Positions 8,427 to 17,350 of a stretch of DNA of 64,000 nucleotides are shown here, in pieces. Made by a program: the position numbers and the translations under genes. This stretch comes from JADHLJ01 sp038118725 (GTDB lineage: Bacteria > Pseudomonadota > Alphaproteobacteria > Thalassobaculales > Thalassobaculaceae). A model generated the notes under the pieces. That model was not told the DNA's origin. It searched no databases and saw nothing but the letters and a program-made list of their open reading frames with translations. Every line of letters begins with the position of its first letter. Position 1 is the first letter of the stretch. The stretch spans positions 1 to 64,000 of the forward strand of contig JAYOIK010000014.1 of the NCBI GenBank assembly GCA_038118725.1. The letters are read 5' to 3'.

Positions 8427-9371
8427 CTACGGGCGTCGCTCGAGTTCCGCGGTCCAGACCCGCACCTGGTCGCGGCCACCTTCCTTGGCGAGATAGAGCG
8501 CGGTATCGGCGCGCTCGGTAATCTCCTCGACCGGGCGCCGGGGCGCCATCTGGGCGATCCCGACGGACACCGTGACCCCTAGACTCTGGTTCTCGCCGAC
8601 GGCCAATGCCGCGCCGGCCAGCTTCTTGCGAATGCGTTCCAACACCAGACGCGCCTCCTCGGGCCCGGTATCCGGCAGGCAGACAAGGAATTCCTCGCCG
8701 CCAAAGCGGAAGATCGAATCATAAGGCCGCAAGCTGTCTTCCAGAGCCCGGGTCACCGACGCCAACACCTGGTCTCCAACCAAGTGGCCGTGAGTGTCGT
8801 TGACCTTCTTGAAGTGATCGATGTCGACCAGCGCCAGGCAACAGGGACGCCCGGTGCGCAGCGCGCGATGTTGCTCGCGCTTCAGCTCGCGCTCCATATT
8901 CGCCCGGTTTTGGATCCCGGTCAGCGGGTCAAGGTCGGACAGCGCCGCCCCAAAAGCGCGTGCCAAACGCTGGCATTGATCCTCGAAGGCCTGAGTTTTC
9001 TTCAATAGCGCATCGTATTCTCCAGTCGGAACCTTGTCGTCGCGCCAGGCCCGACGGGCGAGAATACCCACGTGATTGAACAATGACTGATGAGTCGCCG
9101 CCAAAGCCTCGAACGCCTCTTGGTCGAAGACGTCGGCGCCTCGACGATCGGCGTACCAGCGCGCGAAACGTGTCGTTGCGTGCGCGTCGTCGATGATCAA
9201 GCCGGGATCCGGTTCGGTCTTGCAAACCGCCGAGCGATGAAACAACGCCAGCCAACGAGCGGTCTCCTGGGCGGCAAGGCCGAGTTCCTCCACGATCTCG
9301 CGAAGCTCAACCCGCGATGCGGCGACATCCGGCGCCAGGTCAAGCGCGCCGGCATCATCGTTCGGTGTCAT
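8427..9371 (-). CDS. Diguanylate cyclase, DgcZ/YdeH-like
   Basis: The 314-residue protein makes cyclic di-GMP from two GTP. The C-terminal GGDEF domain (about 140-310) has DPLTGIQNRANMERELKREQ, DIDHFKKVNDTHGHLVGD and the active-site signature RFGGEEF. An RxxD inhibitory site (RPYD) sits five residues before GGEEF, so product inhibition is expected. The N-terminal part (about 20-135) resembles the CZB zinc-sensing domain of E. coli DgcZ in spacing (ETARWLALFHR, TTRFARWY, ATHQSLFNHVG). By my recollected alignment most zinc-ligand positions are replaced. The ATG at 9371 has GGAGG seven bases upstream. It would influence motility or biofilm, consistent with a motile organism. Confidence 0.9.
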   Translation of the reverse strand: MTPNDDAGALDLAPDVAASRVELREIVEELGLAAQETARWLALFHRSAVCKTEPDPGLIIDDAHATTRFARWYADRRGADVFDQEAFEALAATHQSLFNHVGILARRAWRDDKVPTGEYDALLKKTQAFEDQCQRLARAFGAALSDLDPLTGIQNRANMERELKREQHRALRTGRPCCLALVDIDHFKKVNDTHGHLVGDQVLASVTRALEDSLRPYDSIFRFGGEEFLVCLPDTGPEEARLVLERIRKKLAGAALAVGENQSLGVTVSVGIAQMAPRRPVEEITERADTALYLAKEGGRDQVRVWTAELERRP

Positions 9372-9517
9372 CCCAAAACCTCCACCAGATCACACCAAGC
9401 CGGTTCCCAAACCATCATGCCCGATGCCCCCTCGCTGCGGCTGCATCCTATCAATCGCAAGTCGGTAAATCCATGCATCGGCAATACTCGTGAACGGACT
9501 GACCGCTCGCCTGAAAT

Positions 9518-9535
9518 GGTATCATCTGTTATACC
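9518..9535. promoter_or_regulatory. Possible operator: GGTAT-N8-ATACC inverted repeat
   Basis: A 5-base inverted repeat with an 8-base spacer lies 54 bases before the SDR gene at 9589, inside the 217-base interval that separates it from the divergent diguanylate cyclase. The position suits an operator or promoter-linked site. Five-base arms occur often by chance, so this is tentative. Confidence 0.25.
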
Positions 9536-9588
9536 CGCCGCGGCGCGACCTATGGCGCCGGGGACTCGACCTGAATTCGGAGCAAAAC

Positions 9589-10350
9589 ATGAAACTCGCG
9601 GGACAAGCGGCGATCGTCACCGGCGGCGGTGGAGGCTTGGGCGCGGCGACCGCGCGGGCAATGGCGGCGGCGGGCGCCAAGGTGACGCTGCTGGACGTCA
9701 ACATGGACGCCGCCGAAGCGGTTGCGAAGGAAATCAACGGCCTGGCGCTTTCCTGCGACGTCGCCGACGCGGGCTCGGCCGAGGCGGCGGTGGCCCAGGC
9801 GCGCGAGGCCCATGGCGCCGCGCGGGTTCTGATCAACTGCGCCGGCATCGGCCCGGCCGAGCGGATCGTCGGGCGCAACGGCCCGATGCCCCTGGACAAT
9901 TTCCGCCGGGTGATCGAGATCAACCTGATCGGCACCTTCAATCTGACACGCTTGGCCGCGGCCGACATGATCGCGCTGGAGCCCATGGATGACAGCGAAC
10001 GCGGCGTGATCATTTCAACCGCCTCGGTCGCGGCATTCGAAGGCCAGATCGGCCAAGCCGCCTACAGCGCCTCGAAGGGTGGCGTGCACGCGCTGACCAT
10101 CGTCGGCGCCCGGGAATTCGCGCGCAACGGCGTACGGGTCAACACCATCGCTCCCGGTCTGTTCGGAACCCCGATGCTGCTCGGCATGCCGCAAGAGGTG
10201 CAGGACAGCCTCGCCGCCTCGGTACCTTATCCGTCGCGCTTCGGCCTGCCCGAGGAATACGCCAAGCTGGCGATGAGTATCATCGACAATGTCATGCTGA
10301 ACGGGGAGACCATCCGGCTGGACGGCGCGATCCGGATGCAGCCTCGATAG
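9589..10350 (+). CDS. SDR-family dehydrogenase, 3-hydroxyacyl-CoA dehydrogenase type II-like
   Basis: The 253-residue protein is a classical short-chain dehydrogenase with TGGGGGLGAATARAMAAAGA as nucleotide-binding loop near the N-terminus. NCAGIGPAERIVGRNGPMPL, catalytic Ser in STASVAAFEG and the YSASK pair (about residue 160) follow. The long insert after NCAG and the C-terminal pattern (FGLPEEYAKLAMSIIDN, then GETIRLDGAIRM) match human HSD10/type II 3-hydroxyacyl-CoA dehydrogenases. An NAD-dependent step in fatty acid or branched amino acid oxidation is therefore likely. ATG 9589 is preferred over an upstream frame to 9490, because the extra residues are not family-like. No beta-oxidation gene is directly adjacent. 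Confidence 0.85.
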   Translation: MKLAGQAAIVTGGGGGLGAATARAMAAAGAKVTLLDVNMDAAEAVAKEINGLALSCDVADAGSAEAAVAQAREAHGAARVLINCAGIGPAERIVGRNGPMPLDNFRRVIEINLIGTFNLTRLAAADMIALEPMDDSERGVIISTASVAAFEGQIGQAAYSASKGGVHALTIVGAREFARNGVRVNTIAPGLFGTPMLLGMPQEVQDSLAASVPYPSRFGLPEEYAKLAMSIIDNVMLNGETIRLDGAIRMQPR

Positions 10351-10446
10351 AGCGACTTCGCAAAACAGGATTCACCAAACCCAAACCAGGATAAAGGCGA
10401 GACCCGTGATACATCCCGACCCAAGCGACAGACAAGGCTGGTCGGC

Positions 10447-12261
10447 ATGACGCTTCTTTATGAAGCGGCGTTGTTCCTCGGCGCGTCGGTAATCGCGGTC
10501 CCGCTGTTCAGTCGGTTCGGGCTCGGCTCCATTCTGGGTTATCTCGCGGCTGGGCTGCTGATCGGTCCCAGCGTCCTCGGCTTTGTGAGCAATGTCGAGA
10601 ACATCCTGCATTTCTCCGAATTCGGGGTCGTGCTGCTGCTGTTCCTGATCGGCCTGGAACTGCAGCCCTCGCGGCTTCTCGGTCTTCGCCGACCGATCTT
10701 TCTGATGGGCGGAGCCCAGGTGGTCGGCAGTGGCCTGCTGCTCGCGGCCTGCGGTATCGCGATCGGCCTAGGGACCGGAACAGCGATCGTCACCGGCCTG
10801 ATCCTGGCGCTCTCCTCGACCGCCATCGTGGTTCAGATGCTGGCCGAGAAAGGTCAGCTCCGCAGCCGAGCGGGCCGGGCCGGCTTCGCGATTCTGCTTT
10901 TCCAGGACATCGCCGTCATCCCGCTCCTGGCCTTGATGCCGTTGCTGTCTCCCGGCGGCGCCGGGGTGGCCAGCGGCGGGCCCGAAGGCTTTTTCTTCGC
11001 CGTCACCGCGATCACCGTGGTGATCATGGCCGGGCATTTTCTGATCAAGCCGTTCCTGAGATACGTGGTCTCAACCCGGATCAACGAGTTGTTCACCATC
11101 TCCGCCCTGTTCGTGGTGGTCGGCACCTCGGCGCTGATGGAAGTGGTCGGCCTATCCATGGCCCTGGGCGCCTTCCTGGCCGGGGTGGTCCTGTCCGAAT
11201 CCGAATATCGTCACGCCCTGGTCGCCGATATCGAGCCCTTCAAGGGCCTGCTGATGGGCATGTTCTTCGTGGCGGTCGGCATGTCGGTTAATCTCGGCCT
11301 GCTCCTCGCCAGCCCGCTTACGGTGCTCGGGCTGACCGCCGGCCTCCTCCTGGTCAAGGCGATCTGGCTTTACGTCATCGGCCGGGCGGCGAAGCTCCCG
11401 CATTCGACTTCCGCGCGCCTTGCGCTGTCCCTGCCCCAGGGCGGTGAATTTGCTTTCGTGCTGTTTACCGCCGCCGTCGCCAACCAGGTGGTCGAACGTC
11501 CCTTCGCCGACCTGATGATTCTGGTGGTGACCCTCACCATGATCGCGACGCCACTGCTGCATCGCCTCAGCGACAAGCTCCCGGTGCGCGCCGGCGCCGG
11601 AGGGACCAGTCCCGACGCGACCCCCGAATTCGACAAGATCGAGGATGCCGAGAACCGCGTGATCATCGCCGGCTTCGGGCGGGTCGGGCAGATCATCGGA
11701 CGTATCCTGCACACCCAGGGCATCGCGTTCACCGCCGTCGACTATGATTTTCAGCGCATCCGCGTCGTCCGACGTTTCGGCAACAAGATCTATTACGGCG
11801 ACTTGACGAGGCTTTGGATCCTGCGGGCCGCCGGCGCCGATCAGGCCGAGGTCCTGGTCCTGGCCATGGATGACGTGGACGCCTCGGTGGCGCTGGTCGA
11901 ACTGGTGCGGCGGCATTTTCCGCATGTCCGCATTTATGCGCGGGTCCGTGACCGCGATCACGCTTACAGATTGATCGAGCTCGGCGTCGACCGGGTGGTC
12001 CGCGAGACCTTCGCCGCCAGCCTGGAAATCGCCGTTCACGCCATGCAGGGCCTGGGTATCAGCGCCGTGCGCAGCCACGAGATCGTCCAGCGCTTCGAGG
12101 AGCATGACGAAGCCCTCCTGCACCATCAGGCCGAGCTACGCCACGATCCCGAGCAACTGCTCGAATCCGCCAAGGAAGCGGCCCTCCAACTGGAGACCCT
12201 ATTCGAGCGGGACAAGGAAAAGGAAACGGACGGCGAGGAACCGGTGGTACCGGTGGTTTGA
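10447..12261 (+). CDS. Monovalent cation:proton antiporter-2 (KefB/KefC type)
   Basis: The 604-residue inner-membrane protein has an N-terminal Na+/H+ exchanger-like domain of about 12 spans (residues 1-385). That part includes LGYLAAGLLIGPSVLGFV and EFGVVLLLFLIGLELQPSRL. A cytoplasmic TrkA-N/RCK domain follows, with VIIAGFGRVGQIIGRIL and DYDFQRIRVVRRFGNKIYYG (about 400-515). Such carriers export K+ in exchange for H+ during electrophile stress or for pH control. The KefF/KefG ancillary oxidoreductase is not adjacent, so glutathione gating is not demonstrated. The C-terminal tail is highly charged. The gene is convergent with the CoA ligase gene. Confidence 0.9.
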   Translation: MTLLYEAALFLGASVIAVPLFSRFGLGSILGYLAAGLLIGPSVLGFVSNVENILHFSEFGVVLLLFLIGLELQPSRLLGLRRPIFLMGGAQVVGSGLLLAACGIAIGLGTGTAIVTGLILALSSTAIVVQMLAEKGQLRSRAGRAGFAILLFQDIAVIPLLALMPLLSPGGAGVASGGPEGFFFAVTAITVVIMAGHFLIKPFLRYVVSTRINELFTISALFVVVGTSALMEVVGLSMALGAFLAGVVLSESEYRHALVADIEPFKGLLMGMFFVAVGMSVNLGLLLASPLTVLGLTAGLLLVKAIWLYVIGRAAKLPHSTSARLALSLPQGGEFAFVLFTAAVANQVVERPFADLMILVVTLTMIATPLLHRLSDKLPVRAGAGGTSPDATPEFDKIEDAENRVIIAGFGRVGQIIGRILHTQGIAFTAVDYDFQRIRVVRRFGNKIYYGDLTRLWILRAAGADQAEVLVLAMDDVDASVALVELVRRHFPHVRIYARVRDRDHAYRLIELGVDRVVRETFAASLEIAVHAMQGLGISAVRSHEIVQRFEEHDEALLHHQAELRHDPEQLLESAKEAALQLETLFERDKEKETDGEEPVVPVV

Positions 12262-12315
12262 GGATGAATGGTGTTTCCGGAGAACCCGAAACCGTCTAGC
12301 GCTCCACCACCCAGC

Positions 12316-13968
12316 CTAGTCTGGTTCCACGAAACGCACGGGCGTTGGTTGGATCCGTCCATCCTTTGCCCATTCCGCGAGTTCTCGTTTCAGGATCTTG
12401 CCGCTCGCGGTTAGTGGGAAGTCGTCCATCTCAAGGAAGAACTCGGGCATGTCGTATTTGGAGAGGCCAAGCTCGTAGAGATGACGCAATGCCTCTTCCG
12501 ACGCCGGCGCGCCCTCTCCGCCCGCGAGGATCGCCAGACAGACCCGTTCTCCCAGCCGCTCGTCGGGCACGGGAAAGGCGGCGGCCTTGGCGATGCCAGG
12601 GTGCTTGATCGCCAGATCCTCTATCTTCGCCGGAAAAATGTTGTGGCCGCCACGGATGATCATGTCCTTTAGCCGCCCGACAACGTGAAGATTCCCCCGG
12701 TCGTCCAGCATCCCGAGGTCACCGGACAGAAAGTCGCCCGCCGCGTTGAAGCTGTCCTCGGTCGCGGCCTGATTGTCGAAATAACCGAGCATCAGACAGC
12801 CGCCCATTCCGCCGATCTGGCCGATCACGCCGGCGGGAACCTCAAGATCCGGATTCTCCTGATCATAGATCCTGATGCCGTAGGCCTTGCCGCCGGTCCC
12901 ACAAGTCGCGCAAACGGTCTCGGCGTCATCGTCGGGATGGGTGTATTGATGCGAGGAGTTCTCGCTCATCCCATAAATATTCTGCGGCCTGATGCCTTGG
13001 GCGAGAAACGCCTCGGCGGTGGCCGGTGGGATCGGCGAGCCGGCCATGTAGAACAGATTGACCGCCCCCATCTTGTCGATCCCCCGCGCCTTCTGCTCGG
13101 CCAGCATGTCCATCGCGTGGGTCGGCACCCCCATCACATAAGTCGCGCCGGTTTCAATGATCCAGTCGAGCTTGGAGACTCCACCGGGTGGATCATCAAC
13201 GACCAACTCCATGCCCGCGACCATCGCCTGACCAACCGCCACCCAGGCGATGTGGTGGCTTAAAGGTGACAGGGTCAGAAGGATTGTCTGGTCATTGTGG
13301 TGCCAATCGGTCACGAGATCCCGGCAATTGGCCAATAACGTGTTGTCGGAATGCATCACCCCCTTCGGCGTGCCGGTGGTCCCCGAGGTGAAGGCGAGAT
13401 AGGTCACTTTGTCGGGATTGCTCGCGACCTTCGGTCCTTGGGCCGCCTCCGCGTCGATACCAGGCATGTCGGAACCGCTATCGTGGCCGGAGGGCAGACG
13501 ATAGACCTTGCGCAGCCGCGGGTTCACCTCAAGGGGACCGAAGACGTCCCGCGCCGCGGCATCGGCGCCATATCCTTCCTCCACGAAAATCGCGCTAGCG
13601 CGGATGCGCTCCACCAGACCGAGAATCTCCTCAACCGTGTAGTTTCGGTGCAACGAGGGATTGCAGACATAGCCATTGCGCGAACACGCCAGGAACGCCA
13701 CCAGCGCCTCCAGCCGGTTCGACATCCAGAGCGATACGCGCTCACCCTCGCGAAGGCCGCTGGCGGCCATGTCGGCGGCCACCGCGTCGACCCAGGACTT
13801 GAGCGCTCGCCAGGTCAGTCGCCGCGCCCCGTCCCGAGCCGCCCAGGCATCGGGACGCGTCTCGGCATGCCCCGCCATCAACGTGTAGAAAGTATCCCTG
13901 GTCCAGACACCGGCTTCGTAGTAGCGCCGCGCGTCTTCCGGGTCATGTAGCGTTAGGAGACGACTCAA
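12316..13968 (-). CDS. AMP-dependent acyl-CoA synthetase/ligase
   Basis: The 550-residue protein activates a carboxylic acid to acyl-AMP and then acyl-CoA. The P-loop-like motif LAFTSGTTGTPKGVMHSDN lies near residue 190. IYGMSENSSHQYTHPDDDAE occupies the A5 region, GDLGMLDDRGNLHVVGRLKD the hinge, and ASGKILKREL near the C-terminus holds the catalytic Lys. Start is TTG 13968, with GAGGA seven bases upstream. It sits 30 bases downstream of a BadI/MenB-like crotonase on the same strand and is probably co-transcribed, so its substrate may be an alicyclic or aromatic acid. That is inference from context; a medium-chain acid is equally possible. Confidence 0.88.
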   Translation of the reverse strand: MSRLLTLHDPEDARRYYEAGVWTRDTFYTLMAGHAETRPDAWAARDGARRLTWRALKSWVDAVAADMAASGLREGERVSLWMSNRLEALVAFLACSRNGYVCNPSLHRNYTVEEILGLVERIRASAIFVEEGYGADAAARDVFGPLEVNPRLRKVYRLPSGHDSGSDMPGIDAEAAQGPKVASNPDKVTYLAFTSGTTGTPKGVMHSDNTLLANCRDLVTDWHHNDQTILLTLSPLSHHIAWVAVGQAMVAGMELVVDDPPGGVSKLDWIIETGATYVMGVPTHAMDMLAEQKARGIDKMGAVNLFYMAGSPIPPATAEAFLAQGIRPQNIYGMSENSSHQYTHPDDDAETVCATCGTGGKAYGIRIYDQENPDLEVPAGVIGQIGGMGGCLMLGYFDNQAATEDSFNAAGDFLSGDLGMLDDRGNLHVVGRLKDMIIRGGHNIFPAKIEDLAIKHPGIAKAAAFPVPDERLGERVCLAILAGGEGAPASEEALRHLYELGLSKYDMPEFFLEMDDFPLTASGKILKRELAEWAKDGRIQPTPVRFVEPD

Positions 13969-13998
13969 CCCAAGATCCTCTCGTCGACACCCCTCGGG

Positions 13999-14778
13999 TC
14001 AATGTCCGAAGGTTTCATGATCCGGCGTCCGGCGCTCGCGGAACGAGGCGCCGAGTTCCTTGGATTCCTTGCTATCGAGATATTGGCGCAACAGCAGGTC
14101 ATGGGCGACCCGCGCCAGGCCACCGACACCGCCATGGCGGGCGTTGAACGCGCCCTTGATCGCCGCCAACGCCACGGCGCCACGATCAGCGATGGTCAGC
14201 GCCATTTCGCGGGTCTCCTCCGCCAGCTTGTCATCCGGGACGACCTTGTTGATCATCCCGATCTCCAAGGCCTCGGCGGCGGAGAGACGCGGGTTCATGT
14301 ACCACAGCTCCTTGGCCTTCTTCTTGCCGACCAAGTCCTCCAGATACCAGGTGCCGTAACCAGCGTCGAAAGAGCCCATCATTGGGCCGACTTGACGGAA
14401 AATCGCGCTTTCCTTGGCGATGGTAAGATCGCAACAGACCTGCAGCACGTTGCCGCCACCGACCGCGTAACCATTGACGCTGGCGATCACCGGCTTTTGC
14501 AACTTGTCGATCGCCTCGTACATTTCCAATGTCGGTAGCACGCCCGCATAGGTACGGGTGTCCTGCATCCCGTCCTTGCGCCCGCCGATGCAGAAGAACC
14601 GGTCGCCGGCCCCGGTGATCACCAGCACCCGGGTGCGAGTTTCCCGTCGCATCGCCTCGATACAGTCGCGCACCTCATGACAAGTAGTCTCGGTGAACAT
14701 ATTGCCGTCGTCGGGGCGGTTGAGAGTGATGGTGCCGACCGGCCCGTCCTCCTCGTACAGAATGGTCTCGTAACTCAC
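13999..14778 (-). CDS. Crotonase-fold hydratase/hydrolase, BadI/MenB-like
   Basis: The 259-residue enoyl-CoA hydratase superfamily member has the oxyanion-hole elements GAGDRFFCIGGRKDG and NGYAVGGGNVLQVCCDLTIA. The segment FRQVGPMMGSFDAGYGTWYL, followed by KKKAKELWYM, closely follows the sequence of 2-ketocyclohexanecarboxyl-CoA hydrolase (BadI) and 1,4-dihydroxy-2-naphthoyl-CoA synthase (MenB). The Asp and Tyr there serve ring opening or closing. No other men or bad genes are in view. GTG 14778 is the start, with GAGGAG seven bases upstream. It is first in a two-gene unit with the CoA ligase. BadI-type ring cleavage is my favoured role, but an ordinary hydratase is not excluded. Confidence 0.82.
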   Translation of the reverse strand: MSYETILYEEDGPVGTITLNRPDDGNMFTETTCHEVRDCIEAMRRETRTRVLVITGAGDRFFCIGGRKDGMQDTRTYAGVLPTLEMYEAIDKLQKPVIASVNGYAVGGGNVLQVCCDLTIAKESAIFRQVGPMMGSFDAGYGTWYLEDLVGKKKAKELWYMNPRLSAAEALEIGMINKVVPDDKLAEETREMALTIADRGAVALAAIKGAFNARHGGVGGLARVAHDLLLRQYLDSKESKELGASFRERRTPDHETFGH

Positions 14779-14879
14779 GGGCGTGCTCCTCGGTGAAACG
14801 CGTTGTCAGCTCCGAAGATCGCCTCTCCCGCGGAATTGGGCAAGACCGACACGCGTTCCATCAGGTAGACGCGCTTTGA

Positions 14880-16028
14880 TCACACCGCCAACCGCTCCAA
14901 CTCGGTCAGCGCCATGCTCAAGTGATAAGGCGTGCTGGAGGGCATCCTTGTGTCGACCGCGGTCCAATCCGCGTTGAACCGTTCAACCCATGTGCCATCC
15001 TCGGCGAGATATCTTTCCAGCAACAGATCCAGCGCCCGCGTCGCGTCGATCGTCGTGGATGCGTCCGGGAAAACCAGAAGCGCCTTGATAAGCTCCAGCA
15101 ACGGCCAGATCCGCTTGGTCGACAACAACACCGCTCCGGTGTTTCGGTCGATCTCGTCGAATATACCCGCCTGGCGACGGTCCCATCCAGTGCTCAGCCC
15201 TCGTTCCAGGATGGGCGCCGCCATCTCCCGGTGGACATCCTTCGCGAGTAGTCGACTTGACCAATCCAATAGCCAGGCCCACTCGAAATGATGTCCCGGC
15301 TCAACCCGATGACCATCGACCGGATGCGGCTCAAACCTGTCGTCCAAATATTCAAGCACCAAGTTCTCGCCGGGCGCGTGAAACCCGCGCTGGAACAGAG
15401 CCAGAAGCCGCTCCGCCAGGTCCCGATAGGTCGTCGAGCCACCTCCCTCCCCATTGGAAAGCGCCGCTTCGAGAAGATGCATATGCGGGTTCTGGGAGCG
15501 CCGGTCCGACGCCAGGTCCTCGAAATCGCGACTCATCCGGTCGCTGTAGGAACCGTCCGGGCGCTTAAAGCGTATCTCGAGGATTTCGCGGGAGCGTTCC
15601 ATCCACGCCCCGGCCTCACCGCGCCCCATGGCCCGACCATAGGCGCCAAGACCAAACAGCGCGAAGGCATGGGCGTAGAGATCCTTATCGGAGCCGGACG
15701 GAGCCCCGTCGAGATCAACCATCTCGAGCCACCCGCCCTTTTCGTGATCCCAAAACCGCTCGATCATATAGGAATATATCCGGTCCGCATGGACGGCGAG
15801 GTCCGCGTCGCCGGTTCGCGCGGCCCAGATGGCGTAGACATAAAGCTGCCTGGCATGAACCATCACCCGTCGATACGGCGTGCCCGCGTCACCGCCACCG
15901 GGGCCTACATGCTCGATCAGGCCACCACGCTTCCAGTCCCAGCCCCGCTCGATCAGAAAGGGTAGCGTGCGGCCCACGAACCGTTCCTTGAACTCTCGGG
16001 TGCCGTCAATCAGACCACCGCGCGCCAT
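14880..16028 (-). CDS. AGE-family epimerase/isomerase
   Basis: The protein has 382 residues when started at ATG 16028; the frame remains open to 16103 but the additional residues are not family-like. It shows the (alpha/alpha)6-barrel pattern of N-acylglucosamine 2-epimerase and mannose isomerase enzymes. Visible elements are KRGGLIEHVGPGGG, RVMVHARQLYVYAIWA, SDKDLYAHAFALFGL, SQNPHMHLLEAALS and EPGHHFEWAWLLDW, where the His and Glu residues of the last three line the active site. The family epimerises or isomerises sugars such as mannose/fructose, glucose/mannose and GlcNAc/ManNAc. Divergence from a Gfo/Idh oxidoreductase across 119 bases suggests shared sugar metabolism, but the sugar is unknown. 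Confidence 0.87.
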   Translation of the reverse strand: MARGGLIDGTREFKERFVGRTLPFLIERGWDWKRGGLIEHVGPGGGDAGTPYRRVMVHARQLYVYAIWAARTGDADLAVHADRIYSYMIERFWDHEKGGWLEMVDLDGAPSGSDKDLYAHAFALFGLGAYGRAMGRGEAGAWMERSREILEIRFKRPDGSYSDRMSRDFEDLASDRRSQNPHMHLLEAALSNGEGGGSTTYRDLAERLLALFQRGFHAPGENLVLEYLDDRFEPHPVDGHRVEPGHHFEWAWLLDWSSRLLAKDVHREMAAPILERGLSTGWDRRQAGIFDEIDRNTGAVLLSTKRIWPLLELIKALLVFPDASTTIDATRALDLLLERYLAEDGTWVERFNADWTAVDTRMPSSTPYHLSMALTELERLAV

Positions 16029-16147
16029 CTCGTCTCGCCAAATGCATGAATTCAGTTGCCGGAAGGTACGGTAGTCCTTGCGCGCCCGCAACGTACCGCG
16101 CATTTTGCGCCCATTCGGCGGCAGGCCTTCCCCGGGAGACAGTTACA

Positions 16148-17200
16148 ATGAGCAAAACCAGAATCGCACTCGCCGGAATGGGTGTGATCGGGCGCAAACA
16201 CGCCGCCGCCATGGCGACAAGCGATACCGTGGAACTTACGGCGGTGGTTGACGCGGATCCCGCGACCGCCGAGCTCGCCAGCCGGCATGGCGCGGTTTTC
16301 CACACATCGCTGGACGCGCTTTTCGAACGAACCGAGGTTGATGGTGTCCTATTGGCGACACCGAACGCCCTGCACGCCAGCCAGGGAATCGCCTGCGTCG
16401 AACGCGGACTGCATATACTCGTCGAAAAACCTTTCGCCACCGATGTCGCCGAGGCACGGGCGCTGGTCGAGGCTGGACGCGCGGGGAGCATCCCGATTCT
16501 CGCCGGCCATTATCGCCGCTTCAACACCCAGGTAGAGCAAGCGCGCGAGATTCTCGGCTCCGGCGTCATTGGCGATCTGGTCGGCGTGTCAGCCATCTGG
16601 GCGATGAGGAAACACGACGAATACTACGACGTCGCCTGGCGGACCGAGCCCGGCGGCGGACCGATCCTCACCAATCTGATCCACGACGTGGATTGCCTAA
16701 GATGGCTCTGCGGCGAGATCGTCTCGGTCTCGGCTCAGTCATCCAGCAAGACACGTGGACACGCGGTGGAGGATACGGCGGCCATTACCTTGGGTTTCGA
16801 GTGCGGGGCGCTGGGCACGATCCTACTCTCCGACGCCGCGCCAAGCCCCTGGGCCTTCGAGGCCTCGACCAGCGAGAATCCGGATTTTCACCACATGGAC
16901 GACTGTTGTTATCGCTTCATGGGGGACAAGGGCGCCTTCGACTTCCCCCTCGCCCGGATCTGGACCTATCCAGAGGGCGTGACACCGCGCTGGGACAACC
17001 CGATGGCGAAAACCCACAAACCGGTCGGCCCGGGCAATCCGCTCCTTGCCCAGGTGGAACATTTCGGACGCGTCATTCGGGGCGAGGAAACGCCGAGGAC
17101 CAGCGCCACCGATGGCGCCCGCACCCTCGCCGCGACCCTGGCCGTCATAGAGGCCGCGCGGACCGGTCAAACGGTGACGCCCGCCCTTGTCGAGGACTAA
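16148..17200 (+). CDS. Gfo/Idh/MocA-family oxidoreductase
   Basis: The 350-residue protein starts at ATG 16148; an upstream frame to 16046 would cut into the promoter area of the divergent gene. The N-terminal Rossmann domain has IALAGMGVIGRKHAAAMA. The catalytic EKP motif is in HILVEKPFATDVAEA, around residue 97. The C-terminal domain carries GGGPILTNLIHDVDCLRWL, with the active-site Asp/His pair. Members oxidise or reduce sugars, inositols and related polyols with NAD(P). The neighbouring AGE epimerase and the 3-hydroxyisobutyrate-dehydrogenase-like gene make a carbohydrate or sugar-acid role plausible. Confidence 0.9.
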   Translation: MSKTRIALAGMGVIGRKHAAAMATSDTVELTAVVDADPATAELASRHGAVFHTSLDALFERTEVDGVLLATPNALHASQGIACVERGLHILVEKPFATDVAEARALVEAGRAGSIPILAGHYRRFNTQVEQAREILGSGVIGDLVGVSAIWAMRKHDEYYDVAWRTEPGGGPILTNLIHDVDCLRWLCGEIVSVSAQSSSKTRGHAVEDTAAITLGFECGALGTILLSDAAPSPWAFEASTSENPDFHHMDDCCYRFMGDKGAFDFPLARIWTYPEGVTPRWDNPMAKTHKPVGPGNPLLAQVEHFGRVIRGEETPRTSATDGARTLAATLAVIEAARTGQTVTPALVED

Positions 17201-17350
17201 ACACGGAAATCCTTCGACCCATTTTTCTCGCTTAATCCGCGGATACCGCCCGTTTTCCCACGTTGGAAAATTCATCTTTTACGCCCTGGATCTGATCCTG
17301 GCTTTCAGTCACTCTGCGGCATCCACACACGCGAAACCGGAGTACGCGAG

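Noticed and set aside
11152..12126. 324-codon open frame antisense to the KefB/C-type antiporter
   Set aside because: Same reason: a GC-driven shadow of a well-conserved gene with no protein-like features.
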